From Pseudomonas fluorescens (GTDB taxonomy: Bacteria > Pseudomonadota > Gammaproteobacteria > Pseudomonadales > Pseudomonadaceae), in assembly GCF_902497775.2 (NCBI RefSeq), contig NZ_OZ024668.1, positions 4,510,326-4,574,325 of the forward strand: 64,000 bases of DNA, in the 5' to 3' direction. The translations under genes were made by a program, and so were the position numbers. A model generated the notes under the pieces. That model worked only from the letters and a program-made list of their open reading frames with translations, was not told the origin of the DNA and made no database searches. Positions 1-8,563 of the stretch are shown one piece after another (the stretch's first letter is position 1; every line of letters starts with the position of its first letter).

Positions 1-513
1 GCTACGCACACAAGCGCCGAAATCAGCCTGAGGCGAGCCCAGCCACGACCATTGATCCAGCGCGCAGCGAGCGTCACCGGTGACCCGCACCACACCCGGA
101 TAGGCCGCCGGAAACACCGGCGCGCCCTGGGCCGGGCTCGATGCACACACCAGCACCCCGGCGTCGACCGCCGCCAGGCAAGCCTGGCGCAAGGCCAGGC
201 GATCTTCACGCAGGCCCAGACTGAGGTTGATCAGGCGTACTTTGCATTCCAGCAGCCAATCGATAGCCGCCGCGACCTGCAAGGCGCTGGTTACCCCGCG
301 CTGATCGAACACCTGCGCGATGCACAAACCTGCCTCGCTCGCCCGTAAAGCGATGGCCGCGGCAACCGCCGAGCCATGGCCGAGGGCATCGGCAATGCTC
401 TCACTGGCATCAACCCCCAGGCTACCCAGCTCGAAGCGGCACGAGGCAACAATGTTGGCCGTACCCGGCGCATGCCCACTGTCGACCACACCGACCAGCA
501 GTTCAGGCTTCAT
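1..513 (-). CDS. Subtilisin-like serine protease, QhpE-like (partial, C-terminus beyond window)
   Basis: The first 171 residues of an S8-family protease are present. The N-terminus reads VGVVDSGH (catalytic Asp region), the catalytic His motif GHGSAVAAAI follows near residue 46, and the substrate-strand motif LINLSLG is near residue 95. The Ser region lies outside the window. There is no signal peptide or propeptide, so the enzyme is probably cytoplasmic. The ATG overlaps the end of the upstream ABC exporter gene by 11 bp, so the two are co-translated. A cytoplasmic subtilase next to a peptide-type ABC exporter is the hallmark of quinohemoprotein amine dehydrogenase maturation. There QhpE removes the leader of the cross-linked gamma subunit before export. 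The structural genes would lie beyond the left edge. Family call is firm; the Qhp role is inferred from context. Confidence 0.8.
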   Translation of the reverse strand, partial: MKPELLVGVVDSGHAPGTANIVASCRFELGSLGVDASESIADALGHGSAVAAAIALRASEAGLCIAQVFDQRGVTSALQVAAAIDWLLECKVRLINLSLGLREDRLALRQACLAAVDAGVLVCASSPAQGAPVFPAAYPGVVRVTGDARCALDQWSWLGSPQADFGACVRS

Positions 514-2227
514 CGGGCTGCCCCTGGCGCACGCGCAGTTGGCCGTCGCGCAGTTCCAGACGCACATCGGCATCGGCCAGGGTTGAAGGACGATGGCTGA
601 TCAGGATGCGGGTACGCTGACTGAACAGGTCGTCGATGGCGGCGATGACTTCCCGCTCGGTGGCTTCATCGACTGCCGAGGTGGCCTCATCCAGCACCAG
701 GATCAGCGGGTCCTGGAGCAACGCGCGGGCAATGGCGATGCGCTGTTTCTGACCACCGGACAACTGCTGGCCGCGCTCGCCCAAAGGGCTGTCGAGGCCT
801 TCGGCCAAGCTCGCGATCAGGCTGTCCAGTTGCGCCAGGCGCGCCACTTCGCCAATCGCCTCGCGGCTGGCTTCGGGCACGCTATAGGCGATGTTGTCCG
901 CCAGGCTGCCACGAAACAGCACGATGTCCTGGCTGACCACGGCCACCCGTCGACGCAGCTCGAACAGGTCCAGCTCGCGCAGGTCGCAACCGCCGAGCAG
1001 GATGCGCCCGGCCTGCGGGTCGTAGAAGCGCTGCAGCAGGTCGATCAATGTCGTCTTGCCGACCCCGGAAGCGCCACTCAAAGCCACCTTGCTGCCGTGG
1101 GGAATATCGGCCTGCACCTCGCACAGCAACGGCGGCCGCCCCGGATGGGCGAAGCTCACGCCTTGCAGCTGCAGATCCGCTCGCGCCGGCACCGCCAGCG
1201 GTTGCGCAGGGCTGCTGACCTGCGCCACTTCGCCGCGCAATTCCATGACCCGGCCAAGGCTGACGCTCATGCGCTGCATCGCCACATACAAGCCCAGCAG
1301 GCTCTGCACCGGCCCTACGGCCATGCCCAGGTAGGTGGAAAAAGCGATCAGCGCGCCCAGTTGCCAGGTGCCCTGCACGACCCAGTAGCCACCGACCAGA
1401 AAGGCACAGGCACGCGACAGCGAGGTCAGGGTGCCAGGCACCGCCTGGGTAAAGAACTCGGTGACCTGCACCCGCAGCAGCTGGTTCATGTAGCCCTGCC
1501 CCAGACCGTCCAGGCGTCGGGCCTCGCGTTGCTGCTGGCCAGCGGCCTGGATGAACTTCATCGCCGGCAAGGTCTCGACCAGAAACGAGGAAACATCCGC
1601 CGAACGCTCACGCAACTGGCGCACTTCCCGTTCGACCTTGCGCCGCATCCAGCGCAGCCACAAGACATCCAGGGGAATCAGCAACAGCGCCAGCAACGAC
1701 AGCTGCCACGACAGCGCCAGCAGCATCGCCAGGGCGCAGACCAGGCCAATGACACTGGACACGGCCGAGAACAACGAGTCGACGGCAAAGCGCTGGATCT
1801 CGGCGACATCGCCATCCAGGCGCGACATCAGGTCGCCAATCCGCCGCTTGCCGTAGAAGCTCGGCGACAGGCCCTGCAGGTGCCGGTAGATCTCGTCGCG
1901 CAAGGCAAACAGCATGCGCCCGGACAGGCGCGTATGCAGGTAACGGTTGAGCCCGGACAACAGGGTGCCGAGGATCCCGGCCACCACCATCAGGCCGGCA
2001 ATGGTTGCCAGGGTGGGAAAATCGCGCGCAAGCAGGCCATCGTCGATCAGCAGCTTGGTCAGCCACGGCTGCACCAGCACCAACAAGGTGGCGCACAGCG
2101 ACAAGCCGAGCAAACCGGCGATCGCCAGACGCTGCGGGCGAACGAAGCCGTACAACCAGCGCAGCGCCGCATCCAGTGCCGGCGGGTCGGCATGGTCGAT
2201 CAAGCGGGCCAGCAGGCGCTGGATCAA
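503..2227 (-). CDS. ABC transporter, fused permease/ATPase (QhpF-like peptide exporter)
   Basis: This 574-residue half-transporter has an N-terminal six-helix exporter domain (about residues 25-310) and a C-terminal ATPase. Walker A is GASGVGKTT near 388, the signature is LSGGQ near 490 and Walker B is LVLDEATSA near 510. It would act as a homodimer in the inner membrane. The reading frame begins with TTG inside the TTGA that contains the stop of the upstream regulator, so translation is coupled; an internal start cannot be excluded. Position between a sigma-54 activator and a subtilase matches the efflux transporter of pea/qhp loci, which exports the processed gamma subunit of quinohemoprotein amine dehydrogenase. 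That substrate is inferred from the neighbours. Confidence 0.88.
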   Translation of the reverse strand: MIQRLLARLIDHADPPALDAALRWLYGFVRPQRLAIAGLLGLSLCATLLVLVQPWLTKLLIDDGLLARDFPTLATIAGLMVVAGILGTLLSGLNRYLHTRLSGRMLFALRDEIYRHLQGLSPSFYGKRRIGDLMSRLDGDVAEIQRFAVDSLFSAVSSVIGLVCALAMLLALSWQLSLLALLLIPLDVLWLRWMRRKVEREVRQLRERSADVSSFLVETLPAMKFIQAAGQQQREARRLDGLGQGYMNQLLRVQVTEFFTQAVPGTLTSLSRACAFLVGGYWVVQGTWQLGALIAFSTYLGMAVGPVQSLLGLYVAMQRMSVSLGRVMELRGEVAQVSSPAQPLAVPARADLQLQGVSFAHPGRPPLLCEVQADIPHGSKVALSGASGVGKTTLIDLLQRFYDPQAGRILLGGCDLRELDLFELRRRVAVVSQDIVLFRGSLADNIAYSVPEASREAIGEVARLAQLDSLIASLAEGLDSPLGERGQQLSGGQKQRIAIARALLQDPLILVLDEATSAVDEATEREVIAAIDDLFSQRTRILISHRPSTLADADVRLELRDGQLRVRQGQPDEA

Positions 2228-4128
2228 GGCTGCGTCTGCTTGAGCTTGCGGTACAGGGTTGCGCGGCTGATGCCCAGGGCTTCGGCTGCTGCGGTGACAT
2301 TGCCTGCATGGCGCTCCAGGGCCTGGCGAATCAGCACACTCTGGCTTTCGCGCATGCTGGTGCCGGGCGGCTGGGCACTGTCGCGCAACTCATCGAGCAG
2401 GTTGTCGGGCAGATGATCCAGGCCCAGTTCCTGTTCATCGGTTTCACGCATGGCCAGCAACAAGCGCAAGGTCATCTCCAGCTGACGAATGTTGCCCGGC
2501 CAGTGATAGTCGGCAAACAGTGCACTCAGTTCACACGAAAGCTCGACGCCGTGGCCGCCGAGGTGATCCAGCAGGTTGCGCACCAGCGCCGCAAGGTCTT
2601 CGCGATCACGCAGGGCCGGCAGTTGCACGCTGATGCCATGGATACGGTAATAAAGGTCTTCACGAAACTGCTGGCTTTGCACCTGGGCCTTGAGGTCGCG
2701 GTGGGTGGCGCAGATCAGCGCAATGTCCAGGTCCTGCTCCTGGCCTGCGCCCAGCGGCGCCACCTTGCGCTCCTGCAACACCCGCAACAAGCGCGCCTGC
2801 AAGGCCAGCGGCATATCGCCAACTTCGTCGAGAAACAGCGTGCCGCCATGGGCCTGCTGCAGGCGCCCGATCATGCCGCCACGCCGCGAGCCGGTGAACG
2901 CCCCCTCGCGGTAGCCGAACAGCTCCGATTCGATCAGGCCTTCAGGGATCGCCGCGCAGTTCACCGCCACGAACGGTTTGTCGGCGCGCGCGCTGTCCTG
3001 ATGCAGGGCGCGGGCAACCACCTCCTTGCCGCTGCCGGTCTCGCCCAACAGCACCACCGGCAGGCCGTTGGCCAAGCCTTGGCGGGCCATGCGCAACGCC
3101 CGGGCATGGCGGCTGTTGCCCGCGCCCAGGCGCTCCAGGTCTGGCTGTTGAGGGCTTTGCCGAGGCGGGCGCGCAGGCGCCAGGGTAATACTCAGCGGCC
3201 GTTGCGGCACCTGCAGGGTCTTGTAGAAAAAACCGCCCTTGGCCGTTTCGATGCTCTCGACCTTGCCCAGTTGCACCCGTGCCAGCCACTGCTCCAGGCG
3301 CATGCCGAGCAGGCTGTCGCAGTGCTGGCCGAGCAGCTCGTCGCGGCGGCTGCCGAGCAGTTGGCAGGCCTGGTTGCTGACGGCCAGGATACGCCCGTCC
3401 AGCCCCAACGCCAGCAGGCCCTGCCAGGGCGAACCGAGGTATTGCCGGCGGCTGTGGAAGGCCAGCACGATGTGCTGCGGATAACTGCTGGTGAACAGCT
3501 TGCCTTCGATCTGGCTGACCGCCAGGGCGAGCAAGGCGGTACGGTCTTGCAAGCGGCCCAGGGGCCCCTGGCGCGTCAGGTCGAGCACGCCGAACAGATC
3601 GCCTTGTGGGCAGTGGATCGGCACTGAGGTACAGGAATAATCGCTGAGCCGTTCGAGAAAATGTTCACCGCAATCAATCTGCACCGTGCGCGCCTCCACC
3701 AGCGCCGTGCCCAGGGCATTGGTACCGCGTTCGGCTTCGCTCCAGCGGGTGCCTGGGGCAATCCCCGCCTCGGTGCTGTGGCGCACCACCTCGGCCGGGC
3801 CTTCGACGGCGAGGATGGTCGCATCGGCGTTGGCCAGGATGATCAAGGCGTCCTGGCCCTGGTGCCCACTCAAGTAATCGAGCTCGGCGGTGGCGGCATC
3901 GAGCAGCAGGCGGTTGTTGGCCAGTAACAAATCAAGGTTGGCGATCGGCGCCAGACCGAGCTCATTGTGGCTGTGCACACCGACGCCATGATCAAGGCTG
4001 CGCCGCCAGGAAGCGTCGATTTCGGCACGCAGCACGCCTTCCGGCACCTGGCCGTCCACCGCGAGCATTTCCCGGGCCCGGCGTGTACTGGCAGGTAGTG
4101 CAATCGTTGTTGTTTTTTGCGGGCTCAT
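2224..4128 (-). CDS. Sigma-54-dependent transcriptional activator (GAF-PAS-AAA+-Fis, AcoR-like)
   Basis: This 634-residue enhancer-binding protein has an N-terminal GAF-like sensor (about 60-210), a PAS-like stretch (about 225-290), an AAA+ domain and a Fis-type helix-turn-helix at the very C-terminus. Walker A is GETGSGKE near 364, the sigma-54 contact loop GAFTGS near 410 is intact, and Walker B is LFLDEVGD near 430. I start at the ATG at 4128, which has GGAG six bases upstream, rather than an in-frame TTG 30 bp earlier. It heads a tightly overlapping run with the ABC exporter and subtilase and probably activates the neighbouring amine dehydrogenase operon. The effector is not evident from sequence. 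Confidence 0.9.
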   Translation of the reverse strand: MSPQKTTTIALPASTRRAREMLAVDGQVPEGVLRAEIDASWRRSLDHGVGVHSHNELGLAPIANLDLLLANNRLLLDAATAELDYLSGHQGQDALIILANADATILAVEGPAEVVRHSTEAGIAPGTRWSEAERGTNALGTALVEARTVQIDCGEHFLERLSDYSCTSVPIHCPQGDLFGVLDLTRQGPLGRLQDRTALLALAVSQIEGKLFTSSYPQHIVLAFHSRRQYLGSPWQGLLALGLDGRILAVSNQACQLLGSRRDELLGQHCDSLLGMRLEQWLARVQLGKVESIETAKGGFFYKTLQVPQRPLSITLAPARPPRQSPQQPDLERLGAGNSRHARALRMARQGLANGLPVVLLGETGSGKEVVARALHQDSARADKPFVAVNCAAIPEGLIESELFGYREGAFTGSRRGGMIGRLQQAHGGTLFLDEVGDMPLALQARLLRVLQERKVAPLGAGQEQDLDIALICATHRDLKAQVQSQQFREDLYYRIHGISVQLPALRDREDLAALVRNLLDHLGGHGVELSCELSALFADYHWPGNIRQLEMTLRLLLAMRETDEQELGLDHLPDNLLDELRDSAQPPGTSMRESQSVLIRQALERHAGNVTAAAEALGISRATLYRKLKQTQP

Positions 4129-4246
4129 CGGCTGCTCCGGATCGGTATCCCGATTCAAGCAAGACCCACGCCAGCAAAGGTCGGCGGGGCAAGCGGCTGC
4201 CTTCCTTTTACGTCAAGGGCGGTTGCGCTGCAATCACCGGGTATCA

Positions 4247-6967
4247 CTATTGCAACATCCCCAGGGATTTGGCCCGGGCCACCGCCTGGGTCCGACGCTC
4301 GACGCCAAGCTTGGCGTTGATGTGGCTGGCGTGGGTTTTCACCGTATGCAGGGAAATGAACAGACGCTCACTGATTTCCTGGTTCGAACAACCTTGGGCG
4401 ATCAGCTCCAGCACCGCCATCTCGCGGCTGCTCAACGACTCGTTGCCCGCCGTCGACTCGACCGGTTCAAACGTCGGCAGCAAGCCCAGCAAGCTGTTTT
4501 GGGCAGGCCCTTGAGGGTTTTGCAGCAACTGCTCGCGCAGCCATTTAGGGTGATCCTGCAACAGCCGCTGGAAGGGTTGCAGGGCGCCGCCGCGCGCGGA
4601 CTCCAGGGCCAGGATCAACAGGCCCCGCGCCTGTACCTCGTTATTGCTGGCCAGCAGCAGAACCATCCATTGGCACAGCGCAGTGACACACAACATCTGC
4701 CCGCCGCTGGCCTGGCCGCGTTCCACCAACCCCTGCAAGCGCCGCCCGGCTTGCTCGAGCCGGCCCTGGGTGCGTTCGAGCAAAGCCTGCTGCAGTTCGA
4801 TATGCAGCGGCAACAACGGGTGGAACTCGGGAGCGGCAGCCGCCTGTTCGCCGCCGTAAGTCTGGCCCAGGCGCAGCAGCCAGGACTCGGCCAGATCGGT
4901 ACGGCCCTGGGCCAGCCACAACTCGCATTTGACCAGGGTGATCATCGCCAGATAGAAAATCGGCGGCACATCCCAGATGTGCATCAGCCGCTCGGCTTCG
5001 GCAAGTTCGGCGAAAGCTTCGGCGAAGCGCCCTTCGCGGCCATCGAGCGAAGCAATCACGCAATGGCCGATCAGTACGCTGATGTCACGACAGGCGCGTG
5101 CCTCGATCAGGCCGGCGCGCAGGCGGTTACGCCCGGCTTCCGGTTGCAGCCGGGCCGCCAGCAGGTAGCCCTCGTACAGGGTCAGCCGTGCGCGCGCCGC
5201 GTACAACCGTTGCGCCGACAAACCCTGCAGGCGTTGCAGGCCCTGGCGGACTTCATCCAGGGCGCGCAACACTTCGCCTCGGGCGTGCAGTACCCGCGCC
5301 CGGTCGTAATGGGCCAGGGCTTCGAACAGGGGATTGCCAACCCGCTGGGCCAGCTCCAGCGCCTCGCGGTTCCAGCCACGGGCACGCCAGAAGTCAGCAT
5401 CGGCAATGGCCAGGTTGGACAAAGTCGAGAGGCACACCAGGCGCTGCCCGTAACGTTTGAACGGCAAGCTGTTAAGCGCTTCGGAGCAGTATTGGAGGGT
5501 CCGCTGGCGGTCGCCGCGGCCACGGGCGATCACCCCGCTGAGCGCCAGCCATTGGGCCAGCATGGATTTCTGTGCGGTGGCCGAAGGCGCCGGCAAGAAG
5601 CGGCTCAGGTGGCTGGCCAGCTCTTCGGCGGCATCCAGCTGCCCGGCCAGGCCCAGGGCCCAGCTGTACAGCACGATCAGCCGCGGCGTGCTGATCAGCA
5701 GGCTGTCGGGCAGGTCCATCTTCCAGCGCAGGAGCATGCCGACGTTCTGTTCGGCCAGCAGTTGTTCTTCGGACAGGTTCTGCACCAGGTTGGCGGCCAC
5801 GTCCAGATGCCCGGCACGCAGGGCCTGCTCCACCGCTTCATCGAGCAGGCCCTGGCCGTGGAACCAGCGACAGGCGCGTAAATGCAGGCTCGACAGTGGC
5901 AGGCTGGCCTGACGGCTGCGCAGCAGGTCAGAGAAGAGGTGGTGATAACGGAACCAGCGCCCATGTTCGTCCAGCGGCACCAGGAACACCTGATGGGCCT
6001 GCAGGTAGCGGAGGATCTCGGCGCTGTCATGACTTTCGCGCAGGGCATCGCAGAGCTCGGCGCAAAAGCGTTCCTGGCAGGCGGTGTCGTAGAGAAAACC
6101 CTGCACTTCGACCGGCAGTATCTCGATGACTTCTTCGAGCAGGTAGTCGCGAATCAGTCCCTCGCCACCGTGCAGGGCCTGGGGCAAGACGCTGTCGGCA
6201 CCGGCCTCGTTGGCTGCCAGCAGCCAGAAACGCAAACCGGCGACCCAGCCATCGCTGCGCTGGATCAGGTTGTCCAGCGCCTGGCCGCGCAATACCGTCG
6301 GTTGCTGGCCTAGTACGGCCAGGGACTCATCGGTGGTCAGACGCAGGTCCTGTTCGTTGAGTTCAAGCAACTGGCGCGACAGGCGCAGGCGCGCCAGGTG
6401 CCAGTCCGGCCGTTGCCGGCTGGTGACCAGCAGCACCAGGCCAGGCGGCAGGTGATTGAGGAAGAACTGCAGGCAGCGGTCGAGCACCGGGCCCTGGGCC
6501 AGATGATAGTCATCCAGCACCAGCAGTAAGGGGTTGTGCGGTTGCAGGTGACGAGCGAGCTCGTCGAGCAGACCGTCGAGCCATTCTTCGAAGGCAAACG
6601 GCTGGTGCCGCTGCCGCATCTTCAGCAGGCCCAGGGCCTGGCCGCCAAGCGCCGGGCAGTACTGCTGCAAACCTTCGAGCAGGCGCTCAAGGAAACGTCC
6701 GGGGTCGTTGTCGCGCCGGCTCAACCCCAGCCACAGGCTGCTCCAATGGCTGGGCAGACCCTGGCAGAACTCCACTGCCAACGAGCTTTTACCGAACCCC
6801 GCCGGTGCATTGACCAGCAGCAAGCGCCCACCGAGCCCCGCGTGCAGACGCTGGCACAAGCGCGGGCGCGGTACGTGACCGTCGGGCAATGGCGGGCGAA
6901 AGAAGCGGCCCTCCAGGACGCTCATGGCCTGGCTGGCGAACCCTTGCGTACGGGACAGATCAGTCAT
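4247..6967 (-). CDS. LuxR-family LAL regulator (MalT-type, ATP-binding)
   Basis: At 906 residues this is a large ATP-binding LuxR regulator. The P-loop APAGFGKSS lies near residue 56, a helical repeat region of TPR/MalT type fills the middle, and a GerE/LuxR helix-turn-helix is at about 845-905 (SSREMAVLELIAQG, then LHTVKTH). Such proteins activate catabolic genes on binding a small inducer with ATP. It lies downstream on the same strand of the DUF1329/DUF1302 pair and acyl-CoA ligase, the same order I recall in P. putida, which suggests it controls that module. A terminator hairpin separates it from the DUF1329 gene, so it is probably transcribed separately. Confidence 0.88.
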   Translation of the reverse strand: MTDLSRTQGFASQAMSVLEGRFFRPPLPDGHVPRPRLCQRLHAGLGGRLLLVNAPAGFGKSSLAVEFCQGLPSHWSSLWLGLSRRDNDPGRFLERLLEGLQQYCPALGGQALGLLKMRQRHQPFAFEEWLDGLLDELARHLQPHNPLLLVLDDYHLAQGPVLDRCLQFFLNHLPPGLVLLVTSRQRPDWHLARLRLSRQLLELNEQDLRLTTDESLAVLGQQPTVLRGQALDNLIQRSDGWVAGLRFWLLAANEAGADSVLPQALHGGEGLIRDYLLEEVIEILPVEVQGFLYDTACQERFCAELCDALRESHDSAEILRYLQAHQVFLVPLDEHGRWFRYHHLFSDLLRSRQASLPLSSLHLRACRWFHGQGLLDEAVEQALRAGHLDVAANLVQNLSEEQLLAEQNVGMLLRWKMDLPDSLLISTPRLIVLYSWALGLAGQLDAAEELASHLSRFLPAPSATAQKSMLAQWLALSGVIARGRGDRQRTLQYCSEALNSLPFKRYGQRLVCLSTLSNLAIADADFWRARGWNREALELAQRVGNPLFEALAHYDRARVLHARGEVLRALDEVRQGLQRLQGLSAQRLYAARARLTLYEGYLLAARLQPEAGRNRLRAGLIEARACRDISVLIGHCVIASLDGREGRFAEAFAELAEAERLMHIWDVPPIFYLAMITLVKCELWLAQGRTDLAESWLLRLGQTYGGEQAAAAPEFHPLLPLHIELQQALLERTQGRLEQAGRRLQGLVERGQASGGQMLCVTALCQWMVLLLASNNEVQARGLLILALESARGGALQPFQRLLQDHPKWLREQLLQNPQGPAQNSLLGLLPTFEPVESTAGNESLSSREMAVLELIAQGCSNQEISERLFISLHTVKTHASHINAKLGVERRTQAVARAKSLGMLQ

Positions 6968-7120
6968 GGCCGGCTCGTTTTAGTTAGAGAATCTTCGGCA
7001 GTACGGATCAGGGCAGACTAGCGGTTTAAATGGCACATTTGAAGATGATTGCCCCGCTTTGCGGAAAAAAGACTACAACAAAAAACGACAAACCTGGGCC
7101 GCTAACGGCGTACAAACAGA

Positions 7121-7144
7121 AACGCCCCGGCAAGCCGGGGCGTT
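7121..7144 (-). terminator. Rho-independent terminator after the DUF1329 gene
   Basis: An 11-bp perfect inverted repeat with stem ACGCCCCGGC and a two-base loop, followed on the minus strand by a T-rich stretch. It lies 28 bp past the DUF1329 stop codon. Confidence 0.8.
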
Positions 7145-7171
7145 CTGGGAGATCACACGGAGGTTTGAAGC

Positions 7172-8542
7172 TTAGCGCACACCTTCCTGGCGAAGCGCTG
7201 CAGGCTGGAAGTCGGCCTTGGAGGCAGTAAAGCCGAAGTCGTAGGCTCTCTTTTCCTCGTTCTTCATGCCCAGGGCCAGGTAGCGACCGGACTGCAGGTC
7301 GTAGATGGCTTCCAGGGTGTACCACGGCACCTGGACGTTGTAGTAATCCTGGGAGTGGGCCTCGGACACGCGCCACAGCTGGTTGCGACCGTCGTACTGG
7401 TCGATCACCGCGGCTTGCCAGGTGTCTTCGTCGATGTAGAAGTCACGCTTGGCGTAGATATGGCGCTGGCCCGGCTTCAGGGTCGCGACCACATGCCATA
7501 CCCGGCGCAGCTCGTAACGGGCGAGGTCCTGATTGATGTGCCCGGCCTTGATGATGTCGGCGTACTTGAGCTTAGGATCGTCGAGTTTGTAGCTGTTGGA
7601 GGCAATGAACATCTCTTTCTTGCCTTCCAGCTTCCAGTCGTAACGATCCGGCGCGCCGTTGTACATGTCCAGGTTGTCGGAGGTGCGCAGGCCGTCGGCA
7701 GCGGTACCGGGGCCGTCATAGGAAACCTGTGGCGCTGCCCGTACCCGGCGCTGGCCGGCGTTGTAGACCCAGGCCTTGCGTGGCTCTTTGACCTGGTCCA
7801 GGGTTTCGTGCACCAGCAGTACGGTACCGGCCAGACGCGCCGGCGCCGTCACCTTCTGCTTGAAGTAGAACAGCACGTTGCCCGGGTTGGCTGGATCGTA
7901 GTCCTTCATCCGGTCACGGAAGACGAACTGGTCCTGGAAATACACCAGGCTGTACGAACCGTTTTGTTGCGGCGTGGCCTGGGTCACCAGGCGGGTCACG
8001 CTGCCGCCGCGGTAGCGGGTGATGTGGTTCCAGATCACTTCCACGCCGCTTTTCGGAATCGGGAACGGCACGGCGGTGTCGAAGTTTTCCAGGCCGTTGC
8101 CACCCCCTACCAGGTTGGTGCTGGTGGCGTTTTTCTTGATCGCGGCAAACACCGCATCCGGCACGGTGGCGCCCCGGTGGGTCGGGTACACCGGAATCTT
8201 GAAAGTGTCCGGGTAGCGCTTGAACATGGCGACCTGACCTGGGGACAGTTTGTCCTTGTACTGGTCGACGTTCTGCGCGGTGATGGTGAACTTCGGTTGC
8301 TCGTTGCCATACGGGTCGGAAAGGAACCCCTTGGCATCGGCGCTACCGGCGCTCTTGGCCAACGGCTTCCAGGCAGTAATCGAACCGTCGGCATTACCGG
8401 CCTTTTCGGCGCCCATCGGTGTCAGGCTCGCGCCCAGCTTGGCCGCCTCGTCGGCGGAAACCGCCGCCATGACACTGGTCGCCAACAGGGACAGGCCCAG
8501 TACACCGGCTTGCAGCAGAGTCTTGGTTGTTTTCATCTTCAT
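7172..8542 (-). CDS. DUF1329 family secreted protein
   Basis: This 456-residue protein has a clear Sec signal (KTLLQAGVLGLSLLATSVMA, cleavage predicted near residue 26). The family is thought to adopt a LolA/LolB-like fold at the outer membrane and nearly always pairs with a DUF1302 protein. The start ATG at 8542 has AGGA five bases upstream. It lies 21 bp downstream of the DUF1302 gene, so the two form an operon. In Pseudomonas the pair is often found with acyl-CoA ligases or alcohol dehydrogenases and is associated with hydrophobic substrate use. Molecular function is unknown; transport or handling of a lipophilic substrate is the common inference. Confidence 0.88.
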   Translation of the reverse strand: MKMKTTKTLLQAGVLGLSLLATSVMAAVSADEAAKLGASLTPMGAEKAGNADGSITAWKPLAKSAGSADAKGFLSDPYGNEQPKFTITAQNVDQYKDKLSPGQVAMFKRYPDTFKIPVYPTHRGATVPDAVFAAIKKNATSTNLVGGGNGLENFDTAVPFPIPKSGVEVIWNHITRYRGGSVTRLVTQATPQQNGSYSLVYFQDQFVFRDRMKDYDPANPGNVLFYFKQKVTAPARLAGTVLLVHETLDQVKEPRKAWVYNAGQRRVRAAPQVSYDGPGTAADGLRTSDNLDMYNGAPDRYDWKLEGKKEMFIASNSYKLDDPKLKYADIIKAGHINQDLARYELRRVWHVVATLKPGQRHIYAKRDFYIDEDTWQAAVIDQYDGRNQLWRVSEAHSQDYYNVQVPWYTLEAIYDLQSGRYLALGMKNEEKRAYDFGFTASKADFQPAALRQEGVR

Positions 8543-8563
8543 GGTCGTCCTGAATCCGAATTC

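Noticed and set aside
593-2416. 607-codon plus-strand frame opposite the ABC exporter gene
   Set aside because: High-GC antisense shadow; composition is Gln/Ala/His-rich and the minus strand encodes a complete ABC protein with all motifs.
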